A stretch of 48,316 nt of DNA from an uncultured Arenicella sp. (GCA_947499305.1 CANMNN010000031.1:1-48316); one strand, 5' to 3'. Positions 7,416 to 15,960 are shown, numbered from the stretch's first letter. The notes: generated by a model from the letters alone, not told the origin. A program made the numbers and translations.

Positions 7416-9179
7416 TTACATTGACTCAGGCGCGCCAACGCCGATCACGTTTAAACCGTTTTTGAGGGTCTGGCGGGTTGCCGCACACAAGGCTAGCATC
7501 GCGCCACGCTGTGGCTCTTCTGATTCTAGAATCTTGGTTGACGCATAGTAAGCTTGTAGCGCGGTCGCTAGATCCTTCAAGTAGTATGTGACTTGATGTG
7601 GCTCATAGTTAGCCGCGGCTGCTTGTAATAGTTCTGGGAACTTTTGCAAAAGCGTTAGCAGAGCGTTCTCTTGATCGCTACCCAACACGCTGAAATCGGC
7701 ATTGGCAATTGCGCTGGTATCAATACCGCGTTCTTCCGCGGTTTTGAAAATACGACAAATTCTTGCGTGCGCGTATTGCACGTAATACATCGGGTTGTCT
7801 TTGCTCTGTGACTTAGCCAGATCAAGATCGAAGTCCATATGTTGCTCAGATTTGCGTTGCGCATAAAAGAACCGCGCCGCATCTGAGCCGACTTCGTCAC
7901 GTAGCTCACGAAGTGTCACGAACTTTCCGCTTCGAGTAGACATCGGGATTTTCGCGCCGTCGCGATAGAGCACGGCAAATTGTACCAAGACTACTTTGAG
8001 CTTTTCCTTATCGAGGCCCAGCGCTTCAAGAGACGCCTTTACACGTGGGATATAGCCATGATGATCCGATCCCCAAACATTAATCGCCAAATCAAAGCCG
8101 CGATCCAGTTTATCCGCATGATACGCAATGTCCGAAGCAAAATAGGTAGGTTGGCCATTATCGCGAATTACCACGCGGTCTTTTTCATCGCCATAGTCGG
8201 TGGTTTTGAACCACCATGCGCCGCCCTTCTCGTAAACATCGCCTGATGCTTTAAGCTTGTCGATAGCCTTTGTGATTTTGCCATCAGTGAATAGAGAGCG
8301 TTCAGAAAACCAAGTGTCATAGTCAACGCTAAATTCGCCAAGATCCTGACGAATATCATCAAGAATTGAATCGAGCGCGCGTTTGAAGAATATCTCGAAA
8401 CCGTCATTACCGAGCTTAGTCTTAGCCAGTTCAATCGTGGCGTCGAGTGCTTCTTCTAACTCGAGATCAGCGCGAGCACCTTCGATTACTGCCTTATCTA
8501 CGATGTATTGATTGCCGTGAGAAGCGAGCAGGTCTTGTCCCATCTCAGCAACATAATCGCCTTGATAACCGTTTTCGGGTAAGTCTATGTCTACCTCGTT
8601 GGCTTGTAGGTATCTCAACCATACGCTAACCGCAAGGATGTCCATCTGCCGGCCAGCGTCGTTAACATAGTATTCGCGTTCAACAGTATTGCCAGCTGCG
8701 CTAAGTACTCGTGCTAAGGCATCGCCGTAGGCCGCGCCACGGCCGTGACCAACATGCAATGGGCCAGTCGGGTTCGCTGAGACGAACTCGACCATAATTT
8801 TTTGTTTCGAATTGGGGACACCAAGGCCATATTGATTGCCTTTTTCAAAAACAGTATTGAGCACTGCGTAGCGTGCGTCTTGTGCCAGAAACAAATTGAT
8901 AAAACCCGGGCCCGCTATCTCTACCTTGGTTACGAGATCATCAGCCGGTAAGGCTGCGATCAATAGCTCGGCCAGTTCACGAGGGTTTCGGCGAGCAGGT
9001 TTGGCGAGCGTCATTGCTAGATTTGTCGCAAAGTCGCCATGTTCTTTTTGGCGTGTGCGCTCGAACTGAATGCTCACCTCATGGTCTGCAGGGATCACCT
9101 GATCGGTCTTTAGCGCGTCGATTGCCTGAGTAAATAGGCTGTGTAACTGGTCTTTCAAAGTACTTTCTCGTGAGGCCAA
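7416..9179 (-). CDS. argS: Arginyl-tRNA synthetase
   Basis: This class I synthetase of 587 residues charges tRNA-Arg. It has the N-terminal Add1 domain and the signature ANPTGPLHVGHGRGAAYGDA (HIGH equivalent HVGH). It also has FASDIAYHADKLDRGFDLAINVWG and MSTRSGK in the KMSK position, as is normal for ArgS. The C-terminal DALR anticodon-binding domain contains YYVQYAHARICRI. Full length. The SPOR and radical SAM genes follow on the same strand with short gaps, making argS the first gene of the set. Confidence 0.97.
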   Translation of the reverse strand: MASRESTLKDQLHSLFTQAIDALKTDQVIPADHEVSIQFERTRQKEHGDFATNLAMTLAKPARRNPRELAELLIAALPADDLVTKVEIAGPGFINLFLAQDARYAVLNTVFEKGNQYGLGVPNSKQKIMVEFVSANPTGPLHVGHGRGAAYGDALARVLSAAGNTVEREYYVNDAGRQMDILAVSVWLRYLQANEVDIDLPENGYQGDYVAEMGQDLLASHGNQYIVDKAVIEGARADLELEEALDATIELAKTKLGNDGFEIFFKRALDSILDDIRQDLGEFSVDYDTWFSERSLFTDGKITKAIDKLKASGDVYEKGGAWWFKTTDYGDEKDRVVIRDNGQPTYFASDIAYHADKLDRGFDLAINVWGSDHHGYIPRVKASLEALGLDKEKLKVVLVQFAVLYRDGAKIPMSTRSGKFVTLRELRDEVGSDAARFFYAQRKSEQHMDFDLDLAKSQSKDNPMYYVQYAHARICRIFKTAEERGIDTSAIANADFSVLGSDQENALLTLLQKFPELLQAAAANYEPHQVTYYLKDLATALQAYYASTKILESEEPQRGAMLALCAATRQTLKNGLNVIGVGAPESM

Positions 9180-9430
9180 CAGCGGCCTATTATCGATTAG
9201 ATTTTATCCTTTTATTGCCTGAGAAAATAGCGCTGTATTGGCTTATTGCTTGCTCTGATTGTAATTAGCTTCCATATCTGAGGGAGGACGCAGATATAAG
9301 AGCGACTATTGTATAAAAACGGGCTAAGCGCAATTGAGCAAAAGCGTTTGGGGCGATGCCGATGCTTGGCGATCATCGCCTTATGGGCAGCTGGAATGGC
9401 GGCTTACATATTACGATCTGTTAAACAATC

Positions 9431-10381
9431 CTATGCCACGCGTTTATGCTTCCACCAAAATGCTAGCCCCTGCGCATTTAAGTCGGCGTCTAGCTTGATC
9501 CAATGTCGCGCAGTTTGTTCGTCGACACCGTCAAGTTCGTTGACACATCGGCGAACTAAGTACTCGTTGAGTTCTTTTGCCAAATTGGCTTCAAATTCTT
9601 GAGTAGTGTCAGCGGCTTTTTGTGTGAGCATTACGTAATCGTCAATTTGCTCATGCAGGCCTGCGATGATACGAGCGCTTGGCATGACGGCGCTATAATG
9701 AGTTAAGTAGAGTGTGCTGGGCGTATAGCTCATAACCCGGTCGATTGATTTATGCAGGGCATCAGGGTTGAACTGCACCGGTGTTGTAGTGGGCATGACA
9801 AATGAATGGTGTTCATCGCGCAGTGCTCGGTAGCTAACGCCTAAGGTGTCGCCAGTGAATATGCTATTTGTTTGTTCGTCGATAATGCAATGATGATGGT
9901 TTGCGTGCCCAGGCGAGTCGATAAAGGTCAGTTTTCGACCAGCGAGATCAATTGTTTCGCCATCATTGGGCTCGAGCATACGCTCAGCGTCGATCGGGGA
10001 AATTTTGCCATAGAGCCGGTTGAATTCGGTTTCGCCGTATACCGCACTTGCGCCGGCAATTAGCTTGCTCGGGTCGACCATGTGCCTAGCGCCCTTGGGG
10101 TGGACAACTAGCTGCGCATTTTCGCAAAGCGTCATTAGTGTGCCGGCACCGCCAGCGTGATCTAGGTGGATATGAGTAAGAATGATGTAGTCAACCGCAT
10201 CAAAGCCAAGGTCTAATTGTTTCAGCGCAGCCGATACTTGGCTCACTGAATACTGGGTGCCTGTATCAATAATCGCAATTCGATCTTGAGACCTAATAAG
10301 GTGTATCGAAGCCAGTTGTGGCTCATAGTAGAGCGCGTCAACAGTATAGATATCAGTATTTGCTATAGTTTGAAGCATCAC
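9431..10381 (-). CDS. Metallo-beta-lactamase-fold hydrolase
   Basis: The 316-residue cytoplasmic protein carries the metallo-beta-lactamase motif THIHLDHAGG, DSPGHANHHHC with a further metal histidine, FTGDTLG with the bridging aspartate, and LTHYS near the end. The family includes glyoxalase II, lactonases and phosphodiesterases. The C-terminal helical region (about 235-316) resembles single-domain MBL proteins annotated as hydrolases without known substrate. It is transcribed divergently from the bufferin cluster, about 140 bases away, and shares that intergenic region. There is no other sign of a link. Confidence 0.85.
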   Translation of the reverse strand: MMLQTIANTDIYTVDALYYEPQLASIHLIRSQDRIAIIDTGTQYSVSQVSAALKQLDLGFDAVDYIILTHIHLDHAGGAGTLMTLCENAQLVVHPKGARHMVDPSKLIAGASAVYGETEFNRLYGKISPIDAERMLEPNDGETIDLAGRKLTFIDSPGHANHHHCIIDEQTNSIFTGDTLGVSYRALRDEHHSFVMPTTTPVQFNPDALHKSIDRVMSYTPSTLYLTHYSAVMPSARIIAGLHEQIDDYVMLTQKAADTTQEFEANLAKELNEYLVRRCVNELDGVDEQTARHWIKLDADLNAQGLAFWWKHKRVA

Positions 10382-10523
10382 GAGACTCTTTCTTTGATTC
10401 GGGTTTTATAAAAAATGTGAAATCCGCCTGAATTAGCGAAATATAGTTGTAAGCTATTAGTCAAAGACTAGTTCTTTATAAGTGTACCATTTGAAACATT
10501 CCTTTATTGAGGTCAAACACATC

Positions 10524-10925
10524 ATGAAAAACGAAAAACTAATTAAGAATTCACAAAAAACTATTGGTTCAGCAATCGCGACCTCAGTTTTAGCAACTGC
10601 GCTTTTAGGCGCTTCTAGTGTCGCTTCAGCGGCATCGACAGAGCGTTGTGCCGACATTGTAAAAGGCGGCAAAAATACCTGCGCGGTTAAGTCGCTTGGC
10701 ATTTCGTGTCAGGGTAATGCGACCGAAGACAACATGGTTGGCGCATGGATCAAAGTACCTGCGGGCACTTGTGGCAACATTGTAAGCATTTGTGCAGGTA
10801 CAGCTGAAGCGCCTGAAGGCACTAAAGAGAAAAAGCTAGCTAAAGCATGTAAGAAAATTGCTCCACAATCAGACGAAAGTGTTGTTGGTGGTCGTTTAGT
10901 AGACCGTTTTGGCGAGTCTATCTAA
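10524..10925 (+). CDS. DUF2282-like bufferin precursor, divergent long form
   Basis: I place the start at ATG 10524, since the upstream in-frame GTG (10482) lies before the likely ribosome-binding site (GAGGT, 10509-10513). The 133-residue product has a signal peptide with a hydrophobic core and an Ala-rich cleavage region (SSVASA-A near residue 36). The mature part has six cysteines. Segments [21 protein letters not shown] and [12 protein letters not shown] follow the spacing of the DUF2282/BufA1 precursor next door. After them comes an extra C-terminal tail with two more cysteines. Precursors of this type are exported copper-binding RiPPs whose cysteines are modified by a DUF692 enzyme. Assignment rests on spacing and neighbours. 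Confidence 0.72.
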   Translation: MKNEKLIKNSQKTIGSAIATSVLATALLGASSVASAASTERCADIVKGGKNTCAVKSLGISCQGNATEDNMVGAWIKVPAGTCGNIVSICAGTAEAPEGTKEKKLAKACKKIAPQSDESVVGGRLVDRFGESI

Positions 10926-10961
10926 CGCAGATTGAGTTTCAACTCAAAGAAATGTAGTAAC

Positions 10962-10997
10962 CAAAAGCCCTTGCTAAGTGCGGGGCTTTTGTTTTTT
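10962..10997 (+). terminator. Intrinsic terminator between the two precursor genes
   Basis: CAAAAGCCC (10962-10970) pairs with GGGCTTTTG (10983-10991) around a 12-base loop and is followed at once by six T. It stands 37 bases after the first precursor's stop codon. It should end or attenuate the first precursor's message before the rest of the cluster. Confidence 0.85.
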
Positions 10998-11064
10998 AAC
11001 GTGATTAAATAGTATTAGAAAAAATTAAATAGAAACCAATCCCACAAATCAAAGGAGTATTACC

Positions 11065-11355
11065 ATGAAGACAAACTTAAAAGCATCCGCTGCGGCCGCG
11101 TCAATTTTAGCCGTCGCTCTCGTGTCTAACACGGGCTTGGCGCACGCTGGTAAAGAAGGTTACGAAAAATGCCAAGGTATTGCTAAAGCGGGCATGAACG
11201 ATTGTGGTGCCAATGGCCATGGTTGTGCAGGCCAAGCCAAGGTTGATAATGACAAGAACGAATGGATCTACGTACCTGAAGGCACCTGCGATAAGATTGC
11301 CGGTGGCGTAGTGAAGAAATCCAAAAAGGCAGCCAAGAAAGAAGCTGAGTCTTAA
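11065..11355 (+). CDS. bufA1: DUF2282 bufferin precursor peptide (BufA1-type)
   Basis: The 96-residue product has a signal peptide (basic MKTNLK, hydrophobic core, cleavage near LAHA-GKE). The mature part has four cysteines in the DUF2282 pattern: [26 protein letters not shown] and [11 protein letters not shown] Lys-rich tail follows. DUF2282 proteins are precursors of bufferins, periplasmic copper-sequestering peptides in which a DUF692 iron enzyme converts cysteines to thiooxazole-type groups. A strong AAGGAG site lies about seven bases before the ATG. It is 59 bases upstream of the fused maturase gene. Family match is good by eye. Confidence 0.85.
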   Translation: MKTNLKASAAAASILAVALVSNTGLAHAGKEGYEKCQGIAKAGMNDCGANGHGCAGQAKVDNDKNEWIYVPEGTCDKIAGGVVKKSKKAAKKEAES

Positions 11356-11413
11356 GCCTTTTAATTCAACAACAATAGAGTGCTGCTTGGGCATCTCTTA
11401 ACTTAAACTAGTT

Positions 11414-13108
11414 ATGTCGTTAAGCAGCAATCTATTCTCTTCAGAAACTGATTTAGATATCTCGAAATCAGGGCTAGGTATTCGCCCCGAATTATTTTCT
11501 GAGGTTGAAGGGCTTGTGGTGGGCCAAGGCTCATCGTTGGGCTTTCTCGAGGCACATTCAGAAAATTACTTCGGCGAATCCATTGCGCGCGCTAAATTAC
11601 TGCGATTGCGCGAAGACTTCCCTGTCTCCTTACATGGTGTTGGCCTATCTCTGGGGCGCGCTGACAACTTAGATCTTCAGCATTTGAAAGAGTTAAAACA
11701 GCTTGTTGATGAAGTGGAGCCGTTTATCGTTTCTGAACATCTGGCTTGGAGCGCGTACTCGCATCAGCACTTGCCCGACCTATTGCCTTTACCATTGACT
11801 CCTCAAGCATTGAGGATTATTTGCGAACACATAGATCAAATGCAAAATGCGCTTGGTCGGCAGATTTTATTAGAGAACCCGTCGAACTATCTATTGTTCG
11901 ATCGTTTGCAAATTCCCGAACCTGAATTCCTAAATTCCATTGCCCAGCAAACCGGTTGTGGTTTGCTAATGGACGTTAACAATATTCATGTAAGCGCGAC
12001 AAATATTGGTCGTGATGGCGCCGCTTATATAAATGCGATTAATAGCGACGCGATTGGTCAATATCACTTAGCGGGTTATACCGAAGTGCAGCAAGTAATT
12101 GACGGTACAAGCGAAAAGGTGTTGATTGATACACACAATCAGACTGTATTCGACCCAGTGTGGGCTTTGTATGATTACGCCTTAGATGTGCATGGAGCGC
12201 GCCCAACATTGTTTGAGTGGGATTCTGACTTCCCCGAATTTGATGTTCTGCTAAAAGAATGTGCTAAAGCTAATGGGCGTTTGAGACAGTGCCTTGAGAG
12301 CGGCCCTGCTCCCGTGGTGTCGGAGCAGGATTCCAAGTTTGGAGGCTCAATTGATGTAAATGACGGGCTTGATTTGGCAGTCTCTCAATCTGAATTTTTG
12401 CAAGATATTTTAAGTTTAAATAAAGGTGTATTCCAGGCGAGTGCTGAACATCGGCATCGGATATCGATTTACCAGAATAATGTTTTCGCTGCTATTCAAG
12501 ACTACCTAGAAGAAGTTTACCCTGCCACTCGAGGTGTTGTTGGGGCTGATTTCTTCAGACAAATGGCGCAAGTTTTTATCCAACAAACGCCGCCCGACCA
12601 AGGTAATATTCATCGGTATGGAGCGGGCTTTGGCGGTCTGTGCGCGAACTTGCAGGGATTAGAGACCTTGCCCTACCTTGGCGACTTAATTCGTTATGAG
12701 TGGGCTTTGCACTATAGCTATTTTAGTGTGGTTTCGAGTGCTTTAGATCCAGCATCAATGTCGCAAGATGAGTTACTTACCAGTGCTGTCGGATTTAACG
12801 ACGGCGTGTTTATCATAGATTCTGACTACCCAATATATGAAATCCAACGACAGTCTTTGCCGAGCTTTGAGGGCGAAGTATCAATAGATTTGAGTCAAAG
12901 CCAAGACACTTTATTAGTCTATAAATTGGGTCATGAGGTCCGCTGTTTGACATTAGATCAAGAACAAGCCCTTTTTATTCAAGGAATAGAAAAAAATGAA
13001 AATTTGTTGCAAGCAATTGATGCATTGCAAGGGTCTATATCAGCAGACACATTGTCATCGACACTGTCTTTGGTGTTCGACGCACGCTTACTTAACTTAG
13101 CTGATTAA
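11414..13108 (+). CDS. Fused DUF692 (MNIO) maturase and DUF2063 partner, bufferin BufB-BufC
   Basis: One 564-residue reading frame joins two proteins usually encoded separately. Residues about 18-295 are DUF692, the multinuclear non-heme iron oxidases including MbnB. Likely ligand motifs are LEAHSENY (H48, E50), LHGVG (H74), EHLAW (E108, H109), ENPSNY (E154), MDVNNIHV (D187, H192), YHLAGYTE (H218), DTHNQTVFDPVW (D239, H241) and FEWD (E268). Residues about 325-420 are DUF2063, the BufC/HvfC precursor-recognition partner, with YQNNVFAAIQDYLEEVYPATR, then a C-terminal domain. It should modify cysteines of the two upstream precursors before export. No strong ribosome-binding site is seen. Domain calls are confident; substrate is inferred from order. 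Confidence 0.9.
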   Translation: MSLSSNLFSSETDLDISKSGLGIRPELFSEVEGLVVGQGSSLGFLEAHSENYFGESIARAKLLRLREDFPVSLHGVGLSLGRADNLDLQHLKELKQLVDEVEPFIVSEHLAWSAYSHQHLPDLLPLPLTPQALRIICEHIDQMQNALGRQILLENPSNYLLFDRLQIPEPEFLNSIAQQTGCGLLMDVNNIHVSATNIGRDGAAYINAINSDAIGQYHLAGYTEVQQVIDGTSEKVLIDTHNQTVFDPVWALYDYALDVHGARPTLFEWDSDFPEFDVLLKECAKANGRLRQCLESGPAPVVSEQDSKFGGSIDVNDGLDLAVSQSEFLQDILSLNKGVFQASAEHRHRISIYQNNVFAAIQDYLEEVYPATRGVVGADFFRQMAQVFIQQTPPDQGNIHRYGAGFGGLCANLQGLETLPYLGDLIRYEWALHYSYFSVVSSALDPASMSQDELLTSAVGFNDGVFIIDSDYPIYEIQRQSLPSFEGEVSIDLSQSQDTLLVYKLGHEVRCLTLDQEQALFIQGIEKNENLLQAIDALQGSISADTLSSTLSLVFDARLLNLAD

Positions 13109-13214
13109 TGGCCGAGTATTTAAAGAGCGAATTTCAAAGACAGCGCAAAATTTGCTTTAGGGGTAAATTTCGCGTTTAGTGTTAGCTCACTACCAACAAT
13201 TGAGACTGATTTTA

Positions 13215-13661
13215 ATGAAAAACTTATACAACGCTTTTGGGTCGTTTTGCGCAAGCATTGTCGCGCCGCTAGCAAACCTATTCGCCCGCATCTGGATTGG
13301 CCTTATTTTTTGGCGATCAGGCGTACTTAAATTTGAAGATATGGAAGAAACAGTTGAGAACTTCGACCCTGAAGAAGATGGTGACTTCGTTATCTCGTTC
13401 TTGCCTGATTCGTTGCCTCCAGAGATTCCAGCATATATGGCAACTTTCGGCGAGCTCATATTGCCGATAATGTTATTTATTGGATTGGGTACGCGTATTG
13501 GCGCTTTAGGCTTGTTGATCATGACAATCGTGATTCAGTATTTTGTGCCTGGCTTCGAAGATCATCAGCACATACTTTGGATGGCGATATTGCTGATGAT
13601 TATTGGCCAAGGTGGCAGCAAAATTTCCCTCGATAATTGGTTGCTTAAAGAAACTAAGTAG
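13215..13661 (+). CDS. DoxX-family membrane protein of the bufferin cluster
   Basis: The start is taken at ATG 13215, not the in-frame GTG at 13179, because the family begins near MKNLYNAFG and a GAGA site precedes it. The 148-residue protein has about four membrane segments and the DoxX motif ARIWIGLIFWRSGVLKFEDME. GELILPIMLFIGLGTRIGALGL and a final GQGGSKISLDNWL complete the family pattern. A DoxX protein (BufD/HvfX-like) is the usual last gene of bufferin operons. Its biochemical role is unproven; redox or export support is suggested. It is about 106 bases after the fused maturase and ends just before a strong terminator. Confidence 0.85.
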   Translation: MKNLYNAFGSFCASIVAPLANLFARIWIGLIFWRSGVLKFEDMEETVENFDPEEDGDFVISFLPDSLPPEIPAYMATFGELILPIMLFIGLGTRIGALGLLIMTIVIQYFVPGFEDHQHILWMAILLMIIGQGGSKISLDNWLLKETK

Positions 13662-13716
13662 TTGATTGTTTTGCAGTAAACCCATACCCATCATCCCCCA
13701 GGTTTTCTGCTTTGCG

Positions 13717-13749
13717 CCCTCGGTTCCAAAAGAACCGAGGGTTTTTTTT
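13717..13749 (+). terminator. Strong intrinsic terminator ending the bufferin cluster
   Basis: A perfect 10-base stem, CCCTCGGTTC (13717-13726) with GAACCGAGGG (13732-13741), closes a 5-base loop and is followed by eight T. Confidence 0.93.
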
Positions 13750-13906
13750 ACCCCAATGGGTGGGAGCTACCCTAGAAATGCAGGAGCGGTGTCTCTTTTT
13801 GCCGAAGTGCCTCCCTTCCTTTTGAAGCCGTTTAAACTGACCGCTAGTTTATGCATAAAAAAGCCAAAACAAGAATCAGGAACAGTTCCTTGCTATTCTC
13901 GACTAT

Positions 13907-14797
13907 ATGAATACCGATTCAAGATTTGTGGGTCGCCAAATAATTGGTCGCTATGCGCCGAGTCCAACTGGCGACCTCCATTTAGGCAATCTAAGAACTG
14001 CCCTTTTAGCGTGGCTCTCTGCGCGCGCGCGCGGAGGAAAATTTATCGTGCGCATGGAAGATATTGATCAGCCCAGAGTTGTTCCCGGAAGTGCCGATCA
14101 GATACTCCGGGATCTAGAATGGCTAGGCTTGGATTGGGATGGTCCAGTGGTTTTTCAATCGCAAAGGCATGAGCTGTATCGGGCCGCGCTTGATCGGCTG
14201 TCAGGGCTTGAATTGACTTATCCGTGCTTTTGTTCACGAAAAGACATACAACAAGCTATCGCCAAAAATCTATCTGCTTCGAGTGAGTATCCAGGCACTT
14301 GTGCTTCACTTGGCGCTGATGAAATAGCGATTAGGAAGCAACAGAAAACCCCATCGATTAGAGTGCGTATTGCACCTGAACTAAACGGCACTATGGGGGA
14401 TTTTGTGATAAGGCGTGCCGACAACTTATTTGCTTACCAATTGGCAGTGATCGTGGACGATCTTGATCAAGACGTAACCGAAGTTTTACGCGGCGTTGAT
14501 CTGTTGGACAGCACTCCCAAACAACAATATCTAGCGAGTTTGCTGAGTTCCAAGTATTTGCGCATAAGGTATTTTCATGCTCCTCTGATGCTTGAGCCTA
14601 ATGGAAACAAAATGTCAAAACGAGATGGTTCTTATTCGGCTAAAGAATGGCGAAGTGAAGGTAAGTCGCCAGAGCACTTATTAGGCTATTTGGCATATTC
14701 TATCGGTCTTGCCTCAAAGGGAGTGCCGATTTCAGCCGACCAATTATTAATAGATGTGGTCAATGGAAAGCTACTGAATTCATTGGTTTTTTCTTAA
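13907..14797 (+). CDS. gluQ: Glutamyl-Q tRNA(Asp) synthetase
   Basis: The 296-residue protein is a glutamyl-tRNA synthetase paralogue lacking the anticodon-binding domain. GluQ (YadB) attaches glutamate to queuosine at position 34 of tRNA-Asp. Seen are the HIGH motif in RYAPSPTGDLHLGNL, the KMSKR loop in NKMSKRDGS, MEDIDQPR, and a zinc site in PCFCSRKD with a later YPGTC. The length fits. In many Gammaproteobacteria gluQ follows dksA; here it follows the bufferin cluster's terminator and no dksA is visible. Confidence 0.93.
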   Translation: MNTDSRFVGRQIIGRYAPSPTGDLHLGNLRTALLAWLSARARGGKFIVRMEDIDQPRVVPGSADQILRDLEWLGLDWDGPVVFQSQRHELYRAALDRLSGLELTYPCFCSRKDIQQAIAKNLSASSEYPGTCASLGADEIAIRKQQKTPSIRVRIAPELNGTMGDFVIRRADNLFAYQLAVIVDDLDQDVTEVLRGVDLLDSTPKQQYLASLLSSKYLRIRYFHAPLMLEPNGNKMSKRDGSYSAKEWRSEGKSPEHLLGYLAYSIGLASKGVPISADQLLIDVVNGKLLNSLVFS

Positions 14798-15159
14798 AAA
14801 TATCAATTTAGCCCTAGATTTATAGATATTTATTTATCATATAAAAGTGTTTTATATATACGCGGTTTAGTATTTTTTTCTCTTGACACGCTACTGGCGC
14901 AGGCGTAGTTTGAGATTTATTGAGACAGTCTTGGTCTGATTGCAAGACTGGTCCAAGGGGAATAACTTGTGTTCCTGATTCATCCGAAGCGACTTCGCAG
15001 GCTGAAATCGGGAGTTTGTGTAGATAGGTTTTGAAGGCAGTCAAATCGTGCCTTTCGATACCCTCACAGACATTCTGCTAAGCTAGCTAGGTGAATGTCA
15101 CGTTTTCAAAAAGCTCGGCCCATTGGCTTGAGTATTTGATGTCCCTATTTTGTATTAAA
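14798..15159. other. Long AT-rich intergenic stretch without a convincing gene
   Basis: I see no supported protein here. It holds three inverted repeats: an AT-rich one near 14840-14860 (ATATAAAA, three bases, TTTTATAT), CAGTCTTG/CAAGACTG at 14926-14933 and 14943-14950, and GACATTC/GAATGTC at 15069-15075 and 15093-15099. A TTGACA at 14884 is spaced 17 bases from TAGTTT, which is a poor -10. A 74-codon reverse frame (14820-15044) lacks family resemblance. Confidence 0.5.
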
Positions 15160-15272
15160 GATTGCTCGTAAAAGCAACTCCAACCCGTGTTTTTACGAGT
15201 CTATTGGGGGGGTAGAATGCCCTTCATTTGTGAGCCTGCCAGAGATCCCAACCCCTCTGGCAGGCTTTTTTT
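15160..15272 (+). ncRNA. Candidate small RNA with three stem-loops and a Rho-independent end
   Basis: CTCGTAAAA (15165-15173) pairs perfectly with TTTTACGAG (15191-15199). GGG/CCC can close a small loop at about 15209-15222. The 3' end is a strong terminator hairpin with a T-tract. The first and last loops both contain CCAACCC. A degenerate promoter (TTGAGT at 15128, TATTAA at 15153, 19-base spacer) lies upstream. No protein gene accounts for the terminator, since gluQ ends about 440 bases earlier. It does not match 6S, tmRNA or 4.5S RNA as I know them. The 5' end is estimated. Confidence 0.35.
15234..15272 (+). terminator. Strong intrinsic terminator without an adjacent gene
   Basis: GCCTGCCAGAG (15234-15244) pairs with CTCTGGCAGGC (15255-15265) around a 10-base loop, followed by seven T (15266-15272). 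The T-tract lies on the plus side only, so it does not serve the reverse-strand gene ending at 15307. Confidence 0.88.
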
Positions 15273-15306
15273 CGCCTGTGATTTGGTTGGTTGGGGGTGC
15301 TATTGC

Positions 15307-15699
15307 CTATTTCTTCCGCTGTTCAATGAAATCAGCGCGGCTCCTAAGTTTATCCATTTCTCTGATTGCTGCGAACGGATCGCTGTCGTCATGTTTGGCG
15401 TCTTTGTTGGCTTGTGCTGCTTTTTCGTTCAGATCTTCTTTACTGGCTCTCAGGCCACTAAAAAAATGGAAGACGAAATAAATCACTATGCCGAGCCCGT
15501 AAGCTAGCCATTTATAGATAAAGCTTATGCCTGTGGCCGAGGCGTCTTTCTGTAGTTTTGCGTGAGTTAGGTAGTCGTCGTGGACGCTTCCTACTAGCAA
15601 GAGATAAGCGATAAGCAGTGTGCTCGAAATGATTAGGCCCTTGTATTGCTTCCAAATTAGAGCGATAAAAGCCAAGCGAAAAATTTGTTTAAAAACCAT
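15307..15699 (-). CDS. Hypothetical two-segment membrane protein
   Basis: I do not recognise this 130-residue protein. It has a membrane segment near residues 20-40 (GLIISSTLLIAYLLLVGS) and another near 62-82 (WLAYGLGIVIYFVFHFFSG). A charged tail rich in Lys, Asp and Glu follows (RASKEDLNEKAAQANKD), probably cytoplasmic. It lies 24 bases after another small gene on the same strand and the two look like one transcript. The compositional pattern (hydrophobic core, charged helical tail) argues that the frame is real. Confidence 0.6.
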   Translation of the reverse strand: MVFKQIFRLAFIALIWKQYKGLIISSTLLIAYLLLVGSVHDDYLTHAKLQKDASATGISFIYKWLAYGLGIVIYFVFHFFSGLRASKEDLNEKAAQANKDAKHDDSDPFAAIREMDKLRSRADFIEQRKK

Positions 15700-15723
15700 A
15701 TTGATAAGATTCGATCGATTGCA

Positions 15724-15960
15724 CTAAACAAATAGATTTAAGCCAAGCAATGCTAATACGGCCATCAAACCTTTCTCTTTGATCGAGCCTTTGATTTTAT
15801 CCTCTTCCTCACGAACGACTACTTCTAAATCTTCTTGGCTTAGCTTTCGAGGGTCATTCCCGGCCACAATAATTCGAGTGCGAGCTCGCTCGATTGCTTT
15901 GTCGCGAATGTAAAGCTTGTATTTGTTGGGTACTGTTCTGACTATTGGAAGTGACTTCAT
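15724..15960 (-). CDS. Hypothetical small protein, first gene of a two-gene set
   Basis: This 78-residue protein is not recognised. It has a basic, helical middle (RDKAIERARTRIIVAGNDPR, then KLSQEDLEVVVREEEDKIK) and a hydrophobic C-terminus (LMAVLALLGLNLFV) that could anchor it in a membrane. Tail anchoring next to a two-segment membrane protein suggests the two may interact, which is speculation. It is divergent from hisB, with a 22-base tandem repeat in the shared region. Confidence 0.6.
   Translation of the reverse strand: MKSLPIVRTVPNKYKLYIRDKAIERARTRIIVAGNDPRKLSQEDLEVVVREEEDKIKGSIKEKGLMAVLALLGLNLFV

Noticed and set aside
9309..9602. Plus-strand frame between argS and the MBL gene
   Set aside because: It overlaps the end of the MBL-fold gene and shows no conserved pattern.
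13666..14067. A 133-codon frame running over the terminator into gluQ
   Set aside because: It crosses a strong terminator and overlaps gluQ in another frame with no family resemblance.
14820..15044. A 74-codon reverse-strand frame after gluQ
   Set aside because: No ribosome-binding site, no recognisable family and ordinary chance length in an AT-rich gap.
14884..15272. tmRNA or 6S RNA in the gluQ downstream gap
   Set aside because: The length would suit, but there is no tRNA-like end, no tag frame and no long central-bubble hairpin of the 6S kind.
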